From positions 744,001-808,000 of the forward strand of contig CAXXWR010000007.1 of NCBI GenBank assembly GCA_963666805.2: 64,000 nt of DNA. Direction: 5' to 3'. A program made the translations under genes and the position numbers. Shown here one piece after another: positions 35,004-43,437 of the stretch; positions within the stretch are counted from its first letter, which is position 1, and each line of letters begins with the position of its first letter. Origin of the DNA: Fusibacter sp963666805 (GTDB taxonomy: Bacteria > Bacillota > Clostridia > Peptostreptococcales > Acidaminobacteraceae). The notes beneath the pieces are model-generated. The model had not been told where the DNA came from and did not search any database. It was given only the letters and a program-made list of their open reading frames with translations.

Positions 35004-35659
35004 ATTGAATACCCCTGTCCGCGTTTAGTATGGATATAATCCTCTATTCCTATTTGCTCCAATTTCTTTCTAAGACGGTTGACATTAACCGTTAAGGTAT
35101 TATCATCTACAAAAACATCTGACTGCCACAGCTCATTCATCAGCGTTTCTCTTGACATAATATTGCCTTGCGCTTTCATGAGAAGCCATAAAATACGGGA
35201 TTCATTTTTAGTTAATTCTAAACTTTTTTGACCATAAGTTACTTTATTTTGTTCAATGGCAAGCGAAAGCTCTTTGTAAGTTAAAAGCGTCTGCTCAATC
35301 GGTTGAACCCTTTTGAGCACTGCTCCTATTCTCGCCATTAAAATTTGAGCATTATAGGGCTTGGTTACATAGTCATCAGCCCCAAGGTTAATGCTCATGA
35401 GTTCATCCATTTCACTTTCACGACTCGTCAACATAATCACCGGAATCGCTGAATTTTGACGCAACTGCTTTAAAATGCCGTAGCCATCGCAAAGAGGCAA
35501 ATTAACATCTAACACAACCAGATCGGGTTTTGATGAAATGATCGTATCCACCATTTCATCATACCGCTCAGTTGTAACCGCCTCATAACCATAGGCTTTC
35601 AATATTTTCATCAATTCTCTCTTCAAGATTAAATCATCTTCTACTATAAAAACTGTCAT
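35000..35659 (-). CDS. BceR-type OmpR-family response regulator
   Basis: DNA-binding response regulator of 219 residues. The receiver domain has the acidic pair EDD at residues 7-9, the phosphorylated Asp near residue 51 (VLDVNLP), the conserved Thr/Ser (MLTSRE) and Lys (YVTKPYN). The C-terminal winged helix-turn-helix ends with HTKRGQGYSI, and the recognition region VFVDDNTLTVNVNRLRKKL is typical of BceR/NsrR regulators. It is 21 bases downstream of the large sensor gene and coupled to the BceS-type kinase. Confidence 0.94.
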   Translation of the reverse strand: MTVFIVEDDLILKRELMKILKAYGYEAVTTERYDEMVDTIISSKPDLVVLDVNLPLCDGYGILKQLRQNSAIPVIMLTSRESEMDELMSINLGADDYVTKPYNAQILMARIGAVLKRVQPIEQTLLTYKELSLAIEQNKVTYGQKSLELTKNESRILWLLMKAQGNIMSRETLMNELWQSDVFVDDNTLTVNVNRLRKKLEQIGIEDYIHTKRGQGYSI

Positions 35660-35680
35660 CTTCTACAACCTACCTTGCAC

Positions 35681-38302
35681 TTAAGAATCTATATCGGGAA
35701 TTTCTAAATAAAAAGTCGTTCCTTGTCCCCAAGTCGAATTCACCTCTATCATACCACCATAGTCTAAAACTGTCTTTCTCAATCGACTCAATCCCATTCC
35801 TTTTTGACCAAAGTTCACAGCATTTTCAACACTTGTTATGCCCTCATCAAAAATAAATTGTAAAATTTCATGGTTTGAATATTTATCAAGCTCATTCATG
35901 GCAAGATGGTTCACTTGGCAGATATTTTTTTTAAGCGACTCTATATTAATGCCTTTGCCATCATCTTCAAAGGTAACAGATAAAATTTCATCTAACCGCT
36001 TCACTGAAATTGAAATTTGCCCCGCTTCTTTTTTATTGTTACGGTAACGTTCTGACGGCAGTTCAATGCCATGCTCTAAGGCATTGTTAAAAAGTGCTGT
36101 CAATTGACCAATCAATTCACCATAGTAATCTTCATTGATTAATAAATCTTCACCCTCTATAGCTAACGGCTGTATCTTCTTTCCAAGACTTTGCGCAAAA
36201 TCTTTAAGGTGTTGTTGATAGTTTTCAATAATTTTAGACAAGTAAACATGCCTAATTGACCAAAATTGATCTAATAAATCTTGTTTTTCCTTTGAATCTT
36301 CCAATACTTTAATTTGTTTTTCAATACGGTCAAGGGTTTTTCTGTCTACAAAGAGTCCCTCAACGCGGTTTAATTTTTCTGGTAAATAGTCATTCAAAAT
36401 CAATAAGTCAGTCATCATCAAACGGTCTAATTCATAGTCCTCTATAATCGCCCGCAAGGCTTGAGGGGTTAAAAGTTGGGCATTATTACGGAGTTCTAAA
36501 ATTTCAGACTCAATCACTTCTAATTGTCTAACTGATGAAACTAAACCCAAACCATCAAACTGTAATTTAAAGTAGTGAAGTTTGGAAAGCCACATTCCCA
36601 GTAAGCTACTGATATCTCCTGAAACATTAAAATAGGTTTGTATGTTATCGTTGATAAATTTATCATATTGGTGCTTTAATTCATAAAAATGGTTTTGATG
36701 ACGCATAACTTCAATAATCATATGCAATTTTTCGCGTTCTTTATTGGTTTCAGTGATTAATCCAATTTGCTCAGAACGATCTTCTAAGAGAATAATCAAA
36801 TTGTTCTTATCTTCTGTTACCTTATAATCAAGAGACAAGTGTCTGCCATTTAAAGTGATTTCATTAGGTAAAAGATCCAAGTAAATATGTTTTTCATTCC
36901 ACTTGTGAGTAAAAAAGAACTTATTCAGAATCCCCTCAACATAAACTTTTTGCTGAATGTCATTGCCAAAAAGTGTTTCTGTTATTTTTTTATATTTCGC
37001 CCCTTTACCGAGCATGTTCAGAGCCGCATCACTACAAAAATGATTCACAAGCAGTGACTCATTGATAGAAATATAGCCTTCATTCATATTCGCCAATACT
37101 GATTTTGCAATCAGCGCTTGTTCACTTAAAGAGAGATCCACTTGCTGATTATAGTCTTGTCCCTCTTGTTTATCGCCCTTAAAATCTGTGTAAGGTAGAA
37201 AGGTTTTTCTGCCTACAATAAATAGAGCAAAAGACATAAAGGCAACCAAGTAAATTTGATTAAACCACGGTGTCAATTGATAGATAAAGTCAAACAGATA
37301 AAAAACAATCAGCGCCATGAAATAATGCGTTCCAATCCGCCGTCTAAAAGATTTCCAATTAATGATATAGATAAAGGTCATTACTATGAAATTCGCGTAC
37401 ACCCATAAGATTAAATTCACGCGATTCAATAGCAGTAAGGTGAATACACTTAAAAAATTATAGCCTATAATGCCCAAATCCGAACGAATAGTCCAGTCTT
37501 TCTTATCACTAAAAATACTCAGCAGAATAAACACATGAATAAAGATATGTGAAAGAATACTCAACTTCACGACGAAAGAAATCGGTAAAAATGTAAATTG
37601 ACTAATAATACTTTCTTTTGTGGTTATGATTCTTATAAGTAAAGAAGCCGAGAGTAAAAAGTTAAAGAGAATTTCATTTCTCTTTTTAAATTGCGGAATA
37701 GACAGTAGAGTCAAAACCAGCCAAAGGCCAATCTTAATATACTCTCCAAAGGTATTGAGATAAAACATTCTCGCAATTGACTTAGTTCCACCTATATACA
37801 GATCATTTTTACTGGATAGATAGGACTGCGTTTGGTCCACTTGAATCAAGAATTCAAGTTGGGGCTTGTCAGGCACAAAATGTCTTGTACTTTGATAAAG
37901 GTTCATCGATCCTGACTCCCCTTGAAGAGAAAAACTCCCCTGTTGCAATATATTTTCACCATTGACATAGATACTCACATTTTCCTGAAAAGCATCATTG
38001 TATAAGGCTAATTCTTGTCCTACTAGCCTAGGCGGTAATTCAATGACTTTGTATAAAGTCCCCTTTTGTCGCTTTAAATTGATAGAAAAAAGCTCATTGG
38101 ATAAATGATATAAATTAATTTTTTGACCTACTGTATGAGGTGCAATTTCATTGGTCGTTAACATGACATTGGGAAAATACTGCCAACCATTACTAATATT
38201 GATCGCGTCCAAATTCTCTACAGCATAAATTTCCCCTTCAGATAAGACAGGAAGCAAGCTCAAAATAATCAAAAGGATAACAATTAAGATATTTCTTTTC
38301 AT
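35681..38302 (-). CDS. 7TM sensor kinase with CheA-like Hpt/ATPase regions
   Basis: An 873-residue membrane sensor. A signal peptide comes first, then an extracellular beta-rich domain (about 30-180), about seven membrane segments (about 185-375) and a PAS-like segment (about 400-520). The cytoplasmic part resembles CheA. A helical Hpt-like region has a candidate phospho-His near residue 576 (KLHYFKLQFDGLGL). A CheA-type ATPase follows (FNNALEHGIELPSERYR near 735-750, FEDDGKGIN, and GQKGMGLSRLRKTVLDYGG). No conventional dimerisation/H-box is seen. It lies 21 bases upstream of the BceR-type gene, so it may feed that regulator or another one. The ATG has GGAAGG upstream. Confidence 0.8.
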   Translation of the reverse strand: MKRNILIVILLIILSLLPVLSEGEIYAVENLDAINISNGWQYFPNVMLTTNEIAPHTVGQKINLYHLSNELFSINLKRQKGTLYKVIELPPRLVGQELALYNDAFQENVSIYVNGENILQQGSFSLQGESGSMNLYQSTRHFVPDKPQLEFLIQVDQTQSYLSSKNDLYIGGTKSIARMFYLNTFGEYIKIGLWLVLTLLSIPQFKKRNEILFNFLLSASLLIRIITTKESIISQFTFLPISFVVKLSILSHIFIHVFILLSIFSDKKDWTIRSDLGIIGYNFLSVFTLLLLNRVNLILWVYANFIVMTFIYIINWKSFRRRIGTHYFMALIVFYLFDFIYQLTPWFNQIYLVAFMSFALFIVGRKTFLPYTDFKGDKQEGQDYNQQVDLSLSEQALIAKSVLANMNEGYISINESLLVNHFCSDAALNMLGKGAKYKKITETLFGNDIQQKVYVEGILNKFFFTHKWNEKHIYLDLLPNEITLNGRHLSLDYKVTEDKNNLIILLEDRSEQIGLITETNKEREKLHMIIEVMRHQNHFYELKHQYDKFINDNIQTYFNVSGDISSLLGMWLSKLHYFKLQFDGLGLVSSVRQLEVIESEILELRNNAQLLTPQALRAIIEDYELDRLMMTDLLILNDYLPEKLNRVEGLFVDRKTLDRIEKQIKVLEDSKEKQDLLDQFWSIRHVYLSKIIENYQQHLKDFAQSLGKKIQPLAIEGEDLLINEDYYGELIGQLTALFNNALEHGIELPSERYRNNKKEAGQISISVKRLDEILSVTFEDDGKGINIESLKKNICQVNHLAMNELDKYSNHEILQFIFDEGITSVENAVNFGQKGMGLSRLRKTVLDYGGMIEVNSTWGQGTTFYLEIPDIDS

Positions 38303-38618
38303 ATAGAACCTTCCATTTCCTCGTTTTATTCTTTATTTTACCATATTTTATTCAGAAATATTCACCACATTAACGATTCCTACTTAAGCCCTAAAAGAAA
38401 TACAAAATTAGTATTTATAAGGGTAGAAGCATATTTAATAGTTCGTTCATACCCTAGATATGATTTGTTCTAAAGTCTCTTCTATAATAGAATCAGGTTT
38501 TTTCTGCAAAAAAATTAGAAATAATTAAAATTCAATTTTATTTATGGCATAAAACCGATATAATGAAATTAGAAAAATACATTTGACATCATCTTTGTCA
38601 ACAACGAAAGGAATTTGT
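38303..38618. other. divergent intergenic region of the sensor kinase and chemoreceptor genes
   Basis: AT-rich with no gene. Near 38549-38563 the plus strand reads ACCGATATAATG. This combines a TATAAT box with a match to the motility sigma factor -10 (GCCGATAT), but no good TAAA at the expected -35 distance. It is probably the start region of the chemoreceptor gene. I see no other signal. Confidence 0.45.
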
Positions 38619-40433
38619 ATGAAAGGTACGGTAGTAAATATATGGCTTAATACCTTAGAGAAACTTTATGGTAAAGATAAGCGTAATCGTGTACTCGTCG
38701 AATCAGGCTGGAACCCCAATCGACTCATTACACCTATTGAAGAAGTAGATGATAAACAAATTTTCAGCCTCATCGAAGCTTTCGCCAAAAGCGAAGGTGT
38801 CGAACCTTCTATTATTTGGCGAAAATTGGGACAAAACAATGTTGAATCATTTCATAAATGGTTCCCTTCTTATTTTGAAAAGTCATCTGCTAAAAGTTTT
38901 ATGATGCTTATGGATAAAGTCCATGCACAATTAACGAAAATGATTCCAGGTGCTAAACCCCCACGATTAATCCCAGAAGAACTTGACGATAAAAATGTCA
39001 TTATCACTTACAAATCTAAACGTGGATTAATTGATTATTTATTAGGTCTCATTGAAGGTGTTGCTAAGCATTTTGGTGAAAGCATTGAATTTAACGTTCT
39101 AGATCGACAAATCGACTCGAATGGCATTCATGTGGTTAAAGTCCACATCACTTTTGAAAAGGGTACGAAAACAGTTGTCCCTTATCATATTTCACGGTTC
39201 TTATCACTTGGTTTTATAAAGAGTGTTCCTCTTAAATTAGTGATTTGGCCTACAGTTTTATCTATTATATTAATCTTAATTTTTAGCGGCGTTCAAAACA
39301 TCCCATTATTGGTTGGGATTCCTCTTCTGATAATGGTATCAGGACTGTTTACCATTTCAACTGTCTTGAAACCAACACGACTCTTATCAGAAGAAATTCA
39401 TAAGATTGGTGATTTGAATTTTAGAGACGAAGTCCTTGTGGCAACAAATGATGCTTTTGAAGAACACTTTGAAAACGTCATTGATGTAAAATCCAAATTA
39501 GGTGAAAGTATCACTTATTTCAAAGGCGGTCTTGACGACCTTCATTCTTTCACAGAAAAGTTTGCAGGAAGTGCAGAAAATATGAGTAATGTTTCTGAAC
39601 TGATTTCCAGAGCCGTTCAAGAAGTCGCTGAGGGTGCTACCCATCAAGCTACTGAAACTGAATCCTCTGTAAGTATCTTATCGGATAACATAGAAACACT
39701 TAATCAAATCAGTTCAAAAGAATTAAACAGTAAGACAAGCTTAGAAGCAGCAGTCGACCAAATAGAAGTTTCTTTCAAAGATTTAGAGCAAGTTTCAAGT
39801 AACCTTAACGATGTTAAAGATAATTTTAGCCTTGTCAATGATCAAGGGAACGAATTAAGCGATAAAATCTCTAACATCATTAATATCGTTCAAACCGTTG
39901 AAAGCATTGCTGAACAAACCAATCTCTTAGCTTTAAATGCTTCTATTGAAGCAGCTAGAGCCGGTGAAATGGGTCGTGGTTTTAGTGTCGTGGCAGAAGA
40001 AATTCGTAAACTAGCTGAAGATTCTAAAGACGCTGTAAATACCATTAATACCAGTCTTAATGAATTTACTCAAGGTGTTAACTCAATGGTTAACCAAGTG
40101 AATAACCAATACAAAGAACTGGAAAATGGTACACAAACCATGGTTAGCGTAACTCACGAAAGTAAAAATGCAGCTTCTCAAATCAGTCATGTTTCATCTG
40201 ATATCGCTGAAAATGCTGAAAAATTATCAAGCGAAACAGACAAGATTAATAAAGTCTTCCAAAACATGCACACACTTGCAGCGATTGCAGAAGAAAATTC
40301 AGCAACCTCTCAAGAAATGAGTGCCAATGTAACCAGTTTCTCTGAAGAAATTGCGACGTTAACTGAAAATGTTGCCGACCTTGAAAAAGTAGTTGAATTC
40401 TTAAGAATAGAACTTAAAAATTACAAGGTATAA
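38619..40433 (+). CDS. H-NOX domain methyl-accepting chemotaxis protein
   Basis: A chemoreceptor whose N-terminal 1-180 residues are a cytoplasmic haem H-NOX gas sensor. Two membrane segments follow (about 210-260), then a methyl-accepting signalling domain with the hairpin EQTNLLALNASIEAARAGEM. The start is set at ATG 38619 (MKGTVVNIWL) with AAAGGA upstream, giving 604 residues. Canonical residues are in register with Tt H-NOX: haem ligand His102 (DKVHAQL), Pro115, and Tyr131-x-Ser133-x-Arg135 (YKSKR). Trp9, Asn74 and Tyr140, the O2-stabilising network, are also present, so O2 binding is predicted. It resembles the Tar4H type. It should couple to CheW/CheA, which are not in this window. Confidence 0.93.
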   Translation: MKGTVVNIWLNTLEKLYGKDKRNRVLVESGWNPNRLITPIEEVDDKQIFSLIEAFAKSEGVEPSIIWRKLGQNNVESFHKWFPSYFEKSSAKSFMMLMDKVHAQLTKMIPGAKPPRLIPEELDDKNVIITYKSKRGLIDYLLGLIEGVAKHFGESIEFNVLDRQIDSNGIHVVKVHITFEKGTKTVVPYHISRFLSLGFIKSVPLKLVIWPTVLSIILILIFSGVQNIPLLVGIPLLIMVSGLFTISTVLKPTRLLSEEIHKIGDLNFRDEVLVATNDAFEEHFENVIDVKSKLGESITYFKGGLDDLHSFTEKFAGSAENMSNVSELISRAVQEVAEGATHQATETESSVSILSDNIETLNQISSKELNSKTSLEAAVDQIEVSFKDLEQVSSNLNDVKDNFSLVNDQGNELSDKISNIINIVQTVESIAEQTNLLALNASIEAARAGEMGRGFSVVAEEIRKLAEDSKDAVNTINTSLNEFTQGVNSMVNQVNNQYKELENGTQTMVSVTHESKNAASQISHVSSDIAENAEKLSSETDKINKVFQNMHTLAAIAEENSATSQEMSANVTSFSEEIATLTENVADLEKVVEFLRIELKNYKV

Positions 40434-40472
40434 ATTTAAAATTATAAAGTAAGACTCTAAAAATAACCACAT

Positions 40473-40536
40473 AAAAAACCCCCACATCAGTTCATCAAGT
40501 AAACTTGAGTCAACTGACGTGGGGGTTTATTTTTTT
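40473..40536 (+). terminator. bidirectional terminator between the chemoreceptor and ribU
   Basis: AACCCCCACATCAGTT pairs with AACTGACGTGGGGGTT (one G-T pair) around a partly paired loop. A T-run follows on the plus strand, and an A-run precedes it, so it works for both convergent genes. Confidence 0.9.
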
Positions 40537-40557
40537 ATTTTATAAGTCCTCTTTTAG

Positions 40558-41157
40558 CTAATGTCTATTGGACAACACCGGCGATAAACGTTTATACAGT
40601 AATAAAGTGATAAATGAAATCACAAGCCCTTTGAATAAATTAAAAGGTACAATTCCATATAAAACCAAGGTGCTCACACCCTTAATATTGTGATTAATTG
40701 CTGTTCCCATTGCAACAATCGCATCAATTGGCATAAAGTTTTGATAGAAAGGAATTAATACAAAATAGTTAGCAAGTGCGCCTACTGCTGCCATTAAAAC
40801 CGTTCCTAATAAAAGACCAATCACTGCAAATTTCTTATTTTTATACTTCATGTACAAAAGAGCAGAAGGTAACACAATCGCTGAACCAATAATGAAATTG
40901 GCAAGCTCGCCTACACCACCCGTTGTCGTCTTGAGTAGGTGCATTACATTTTTAATAAGTTCTACCATAATACCTGCAAATGGTCCCATCGCAAACCCCG
41001 CTATGAGGGCTGGCATATCCGAAATATCCAGTTTTAAAAAGGCTGGAAAAATGGGTAACGGGAGTTCAATTAACATAAGAACAAATGCAAGTACACTTAA
41101 CATGGCAATCTTGGTCATCGTTGAGACTGATAATCGCTTTGTTGTTTTAGTTGTCAT
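40558..41157 (-). CDS. ribU: riboflavin ECF transporter S component
   Basis: Substrate-binding membrane subunit of an energy-coupling-factor riboflavin importer. The start is set at ATG 41157 (MTTKTTKRLS), with AGGAGG seven bases upstream; an earlier ATG 20 codons upstream lies within the leader. The product is 199 residues with about six membrane segments. KLDISDMPALIAGFAMGP and MVELIKNVMHLL are RibU-family motifs. Regulation is visible: an FMN riboswitch and terminator precede it, which supports riboflavin as substrate. The ECF ATPases and T component are not in this window. Confidence 0.94.
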   Translation of the reverse strand: MTTKTTKRLSVSTMTKIAMLSVLAFVLMLIELPLPIFPAFLKLDISDMPALIAGFAMGPFAGIMVELIKNVMHLLKTTTGGVGELANFIIGSAIVLPSALLYMKYKNKKFAVIGLLLGTVLMAAVGALANYFVLIPFYQNFMPIDAIVAMGTAINHNIKGVSTLVLYGIVPFNLFKGLVISFITLLLYKRLSPVLSNRH

Positions 41158-41218
41158 CTTAAAACCTCCTAAAATTTTCATGTCGGCTTTAAGTTTTTTG
41201 TATGGCTTTCTATCCAAT

Positions 41219-41250
41219 CAAAAAACCCTAAAGCATGTGTACTTCAGGGT
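41219..41250 (-). terminator. FMN riboswitch-controlled terminator of ribU
   Basis: On the minus strand, ACCCTGAAG pairs with CTTTAGGGT, followed by TTTTTT. The 5' arm CCCTGAAG is exactly complementary to CTTCAGGG at the start of the aptamer, so terminator and antiterminator are mutually exclusive. FMN-bound aptamer would favour termination. Confidence 0.88.
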
Positions 41251-41274
41251 TTGTATACAAGAAATAATACTAAC

Positions 41275-41381
41275 ATCTTCTTCCATCCAGACTATACTGT
41301 CGGCTTTGGAGTTTCACCAAATCAACCTTTCGGCTCGCGGGCTTTACCGCCGGTGGGGAATCACACCCCGCCCTGAAGACT
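41275..41381 (-). promoter_or_regulatory. FMN riboswitch (RFN element)
   Basis: The minus strand matches the RFN consensus: AGGGCGGGGTG near the start, ATTCCCCACCGGCGGTA, AGCCCGCGAGCC, TGGTGAAACTCCAAAGCCGA and the final CAGTATAGTCTGGATGG. It lies between a strong promoter and a terminator, upstream of ribU. Confidence 0.97.
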
Positions 41382-41393
41382 TTTTACAAATTT

Positions 41394-41422
41394 AGTATAG
41401 CACGAGTCTATACAAACGTCAA
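41394..41422 (-). promoter_or_regulatory. sigma-A promoter of the ribU transcript
   Basis: On the minus strand, TTGACG (41417-41422) and TATACT (41394-41399) are separated by 17 bases. It lies about a dozen bases before the FMN aptamer. Confidence 0.88.
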
Positions 41423-41457
41423 TTCTTATTATATGACATTTTTTTCACAATAACTAT

Positions 41458-42837
41458 TTATTCCGATTCGGCAAGTGTTACCGCCTTTTTCTTAATCACA
41501 CGCTTTTGCCATTTACCTGAAAGGAAGATTCCTGTCCCAACAAGAACTGTGATAAAGTTACTAATAATCATCGCATACCAGACGCTCATCGGATTAAACG
41601 TCGCTTGATGGCTTAAATAGAAAACCATTGGAATTCTAAGCGCCCAAAGGCGTCCCATCATCAGTATCATGGCGAAAACAGTATGTCCTGATCCTTGAAA
41701 AGTACCGTTGTAAATTTGAAAAAGTCCCATCAAAGGAATCCCAATAATAATCATCCCTAGATAATCAGCACCACTGGCAATTGCCACAGGATCTGTTGTA
41801 AAAAGACCAATTAAAAATGACCTAAAAGGAAACATTAGCCATCCACCTGTTAATAATATCACAGTAGAGATAACCATACTCTTATAGATAGCACTTTTAG
41901 CCCTTTGAGGATTTTCAGCACCTAAATTTTGCCCCACTAAAGGCGCAAGAGCATTACCAATGCCCATGGCTGGCATCATAATCAGCGAGCTAATCCGATT
42001 ACCAATCGCAAAAGCCGTTAAGGTTACCTGTCCAAAATCAACCAGAAAGACATTGAGTATAGTAAACCCTAAAGCAGCAGTCGCCTGCCCCAATGATGAA
42101 GGTAAACCCACTTTCACAATTAGGGCAACTGATTCCATTTGCAGTTTCAAGTCTTTTAAGTGTAAATGAATCCCTTTTTGTCTATAGAAAATCGTCATAA
42201 TAGCTATCACAGAGAAAATAGCACGTGCAAGAACAGTTGCGATCGCTGCCCCTCTGATCCCCATACCTAACACGAAAATAAAAATGGGATCCATAATAAT
42301 ATTACTGATCACTGACACTAAACTTAATTTCATCGGTGCCATGGTGTCCCCTTGCCCTTGCTTAATCGCATTATAAGCAAACATTAAAAACATTCCCGGT
42401 AAACCGATAAACATAATTTTCAAAAAATCTGAAGCGTTGGTGTGAAACAAACCCGTTGCACCCATCAAAGAAACAATCGTATCAGATAAAAAAAATCCAA
42501 TTGTCCCTAAAACAATTGCCAAAATAACAAGAAAACTGATGGCTTGACCCGCTGTTTTAGATGCTTTATCATGTTCATTTGCGCCAATATATTGAGAGAT
42601 TAAAGACGTTGTCGCTATCCCCATTCCCATACCAAATGACATCATCAAGAAGATAATCGGCCATACCAATTGAATGGCAGCAACTTCGTTACCCCCAAGT
42701 TTTCCTACAAAAAAGGTATCTGTTAAATTGTAAATTGTTTGTATAAGATTACCCAACATAATAGGAAGTGCTAACGTGAAAATAACTTTCCACAAATTTC
42801 CCTTCAGTATCATGTCACGTTTTTGACTCATATCCAT
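41458..42837 (-). CDS. MATE family efflux transporter
   Basis: A cation-coupled multidrug/organic-cation exporter with about twelve membrane segments in two MATE repeats. The first has NLIQTIYNLTDTFFVGKLGG near residue 30 and the second GNRISSLIMMPAMGIGNALAP near 265. The start is placed at ATG 42837, eight bases after AAAAGGA; an ATG three codons earlier overlaps that site and is less likely. The product is 459 residues. It is transcribed alone, convergent with nothing close on its 3' side except the riboflavin leader. Substrate cannot be inferred. Confidence 0.93.
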   Translation of the reverse strand: MDMSQKRDMILKGNLWKVIFTLALPIMLGNLIQTIYNLTDTFFVGKLGGNEVAAIQLVWPIIFLMMSFGMGMGIATTSLISQYIGANEHDKASKTAGQAISFLVILAIVLGTIGFFLSDTIVSLMGATGLFHTNASDFLKIMFIGLPGMFLMFAYNAIKQGQGDTMAPMKLSLVSVISNIIMDPIFIFVLGMGIRGAAIATVLARAIFSVIAIMTIFYRQKGIHLHLKDLKLQMESVALIVKVGLPSSLGQATAALGFTILNVFLVDFGQVTLTAFAIGNRISSLIMMPAMGIGNALAPLVGQNLGAENPQRAKSAIYKSMVISTVILLTGGWLMFPFRSFLIGLFTTDPVAIASGADYLGMIIIGIPLMGLFQIYNGTFQGSGHTVFAMILMMGRLWALRIPMVFYLSHQATFNPMSVWYAMIISNFITVLVGTGIFLSGKWQKRVIKKKAVTLAESE

Positions 42838-43050
42838 TTTTGACATCCTTTTCTCTTTATTATACCCTAAACCGTTATATTACCTCATTATAAAGTATAT
42901 CATAATTTACTTCGCCACTCAAATATTTCGCCTCACTAATTATTTTTCTTTTTTCATCATTTCACTATAAATTCGCATCAATTTAGTCGGAATAAGTTCT
43001 ATTTTTGGGCGTTTTATGTTACGATAAGTTAAAAAAATAAGGAGGTTATC

Positions 43051-43398
43051 ATGATTGTAGGACATGTTAATGATTTAATCGCTAAAGCCAGCACAGATCC
43101 AGCTGCAAAAGGTGCTGCTATGAAAGTACTTGTATCCCCTGAAGAAGGTTGGGAAGATTATGTGATGCGCGTTGTAGAAGTAGAGGTCAACGGCCATTCA
43201 CCAAAGCATACCCATGATTGGCCACATATTAATTATATAATTGAAGGAGAAGGGACACTCCAAATTGATGATAAAATTAATCCCATCAAGGCAGGCTCTT
43301 ATGCCTATGTTCCTTCAAACGCTTTACATGAATTTGTGAACACATCAGATACACCACTCAAATTTATATGTATCGTTCCTAAGGAAGGTCACCAATAG
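43051..43398 (+). CDS. cupin domain protein
   Basis: A 115-residue single-domain cupin. Metal-binding histidines are visible in KHTHDWPHINYIIEGEG near residues 50-66 and ALHEFVN near 91, with the usual GSYAYVPSNA turn. The start has AAGGAGG upstream. It is 39 bases before hisD in the same direction, so the two are probably co-transcribed. The function is unknown; many such cupins are isomerases, dioxygenases or ligand-binding regulators. No catalytic assignment is justified. Confidence 0.85.
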   Translation: MIVGHVNDLIAKASTDPAAKGAAMKVLVSPEEGWEDYVMRVVEVEVNGHSPKHTHDWPHINYIIEGEGTLQIDDKINPIKAGSYAYVPSNALHEFVNTSDTPLKFICIVPKEGHQ

Positions 43399-43437
43399 AT
43401 TTTCCTGTAGGCGATTCAAACAGGAAGGGAAATATTC

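Noticed and set aside
38549..38563. A motility sigma factor promoter for the chemoreceptor
   Set aside because: The -10 resembles the consensus, but no TAAA lies at the expected distance, so it is noted only as possible.
40850..41395. 181-codon open frame on the plus strand across ribU and the FMN switch
   Set aside because: It is antisense to ribU and runs straight through the riboswitch; no homology is apparent.
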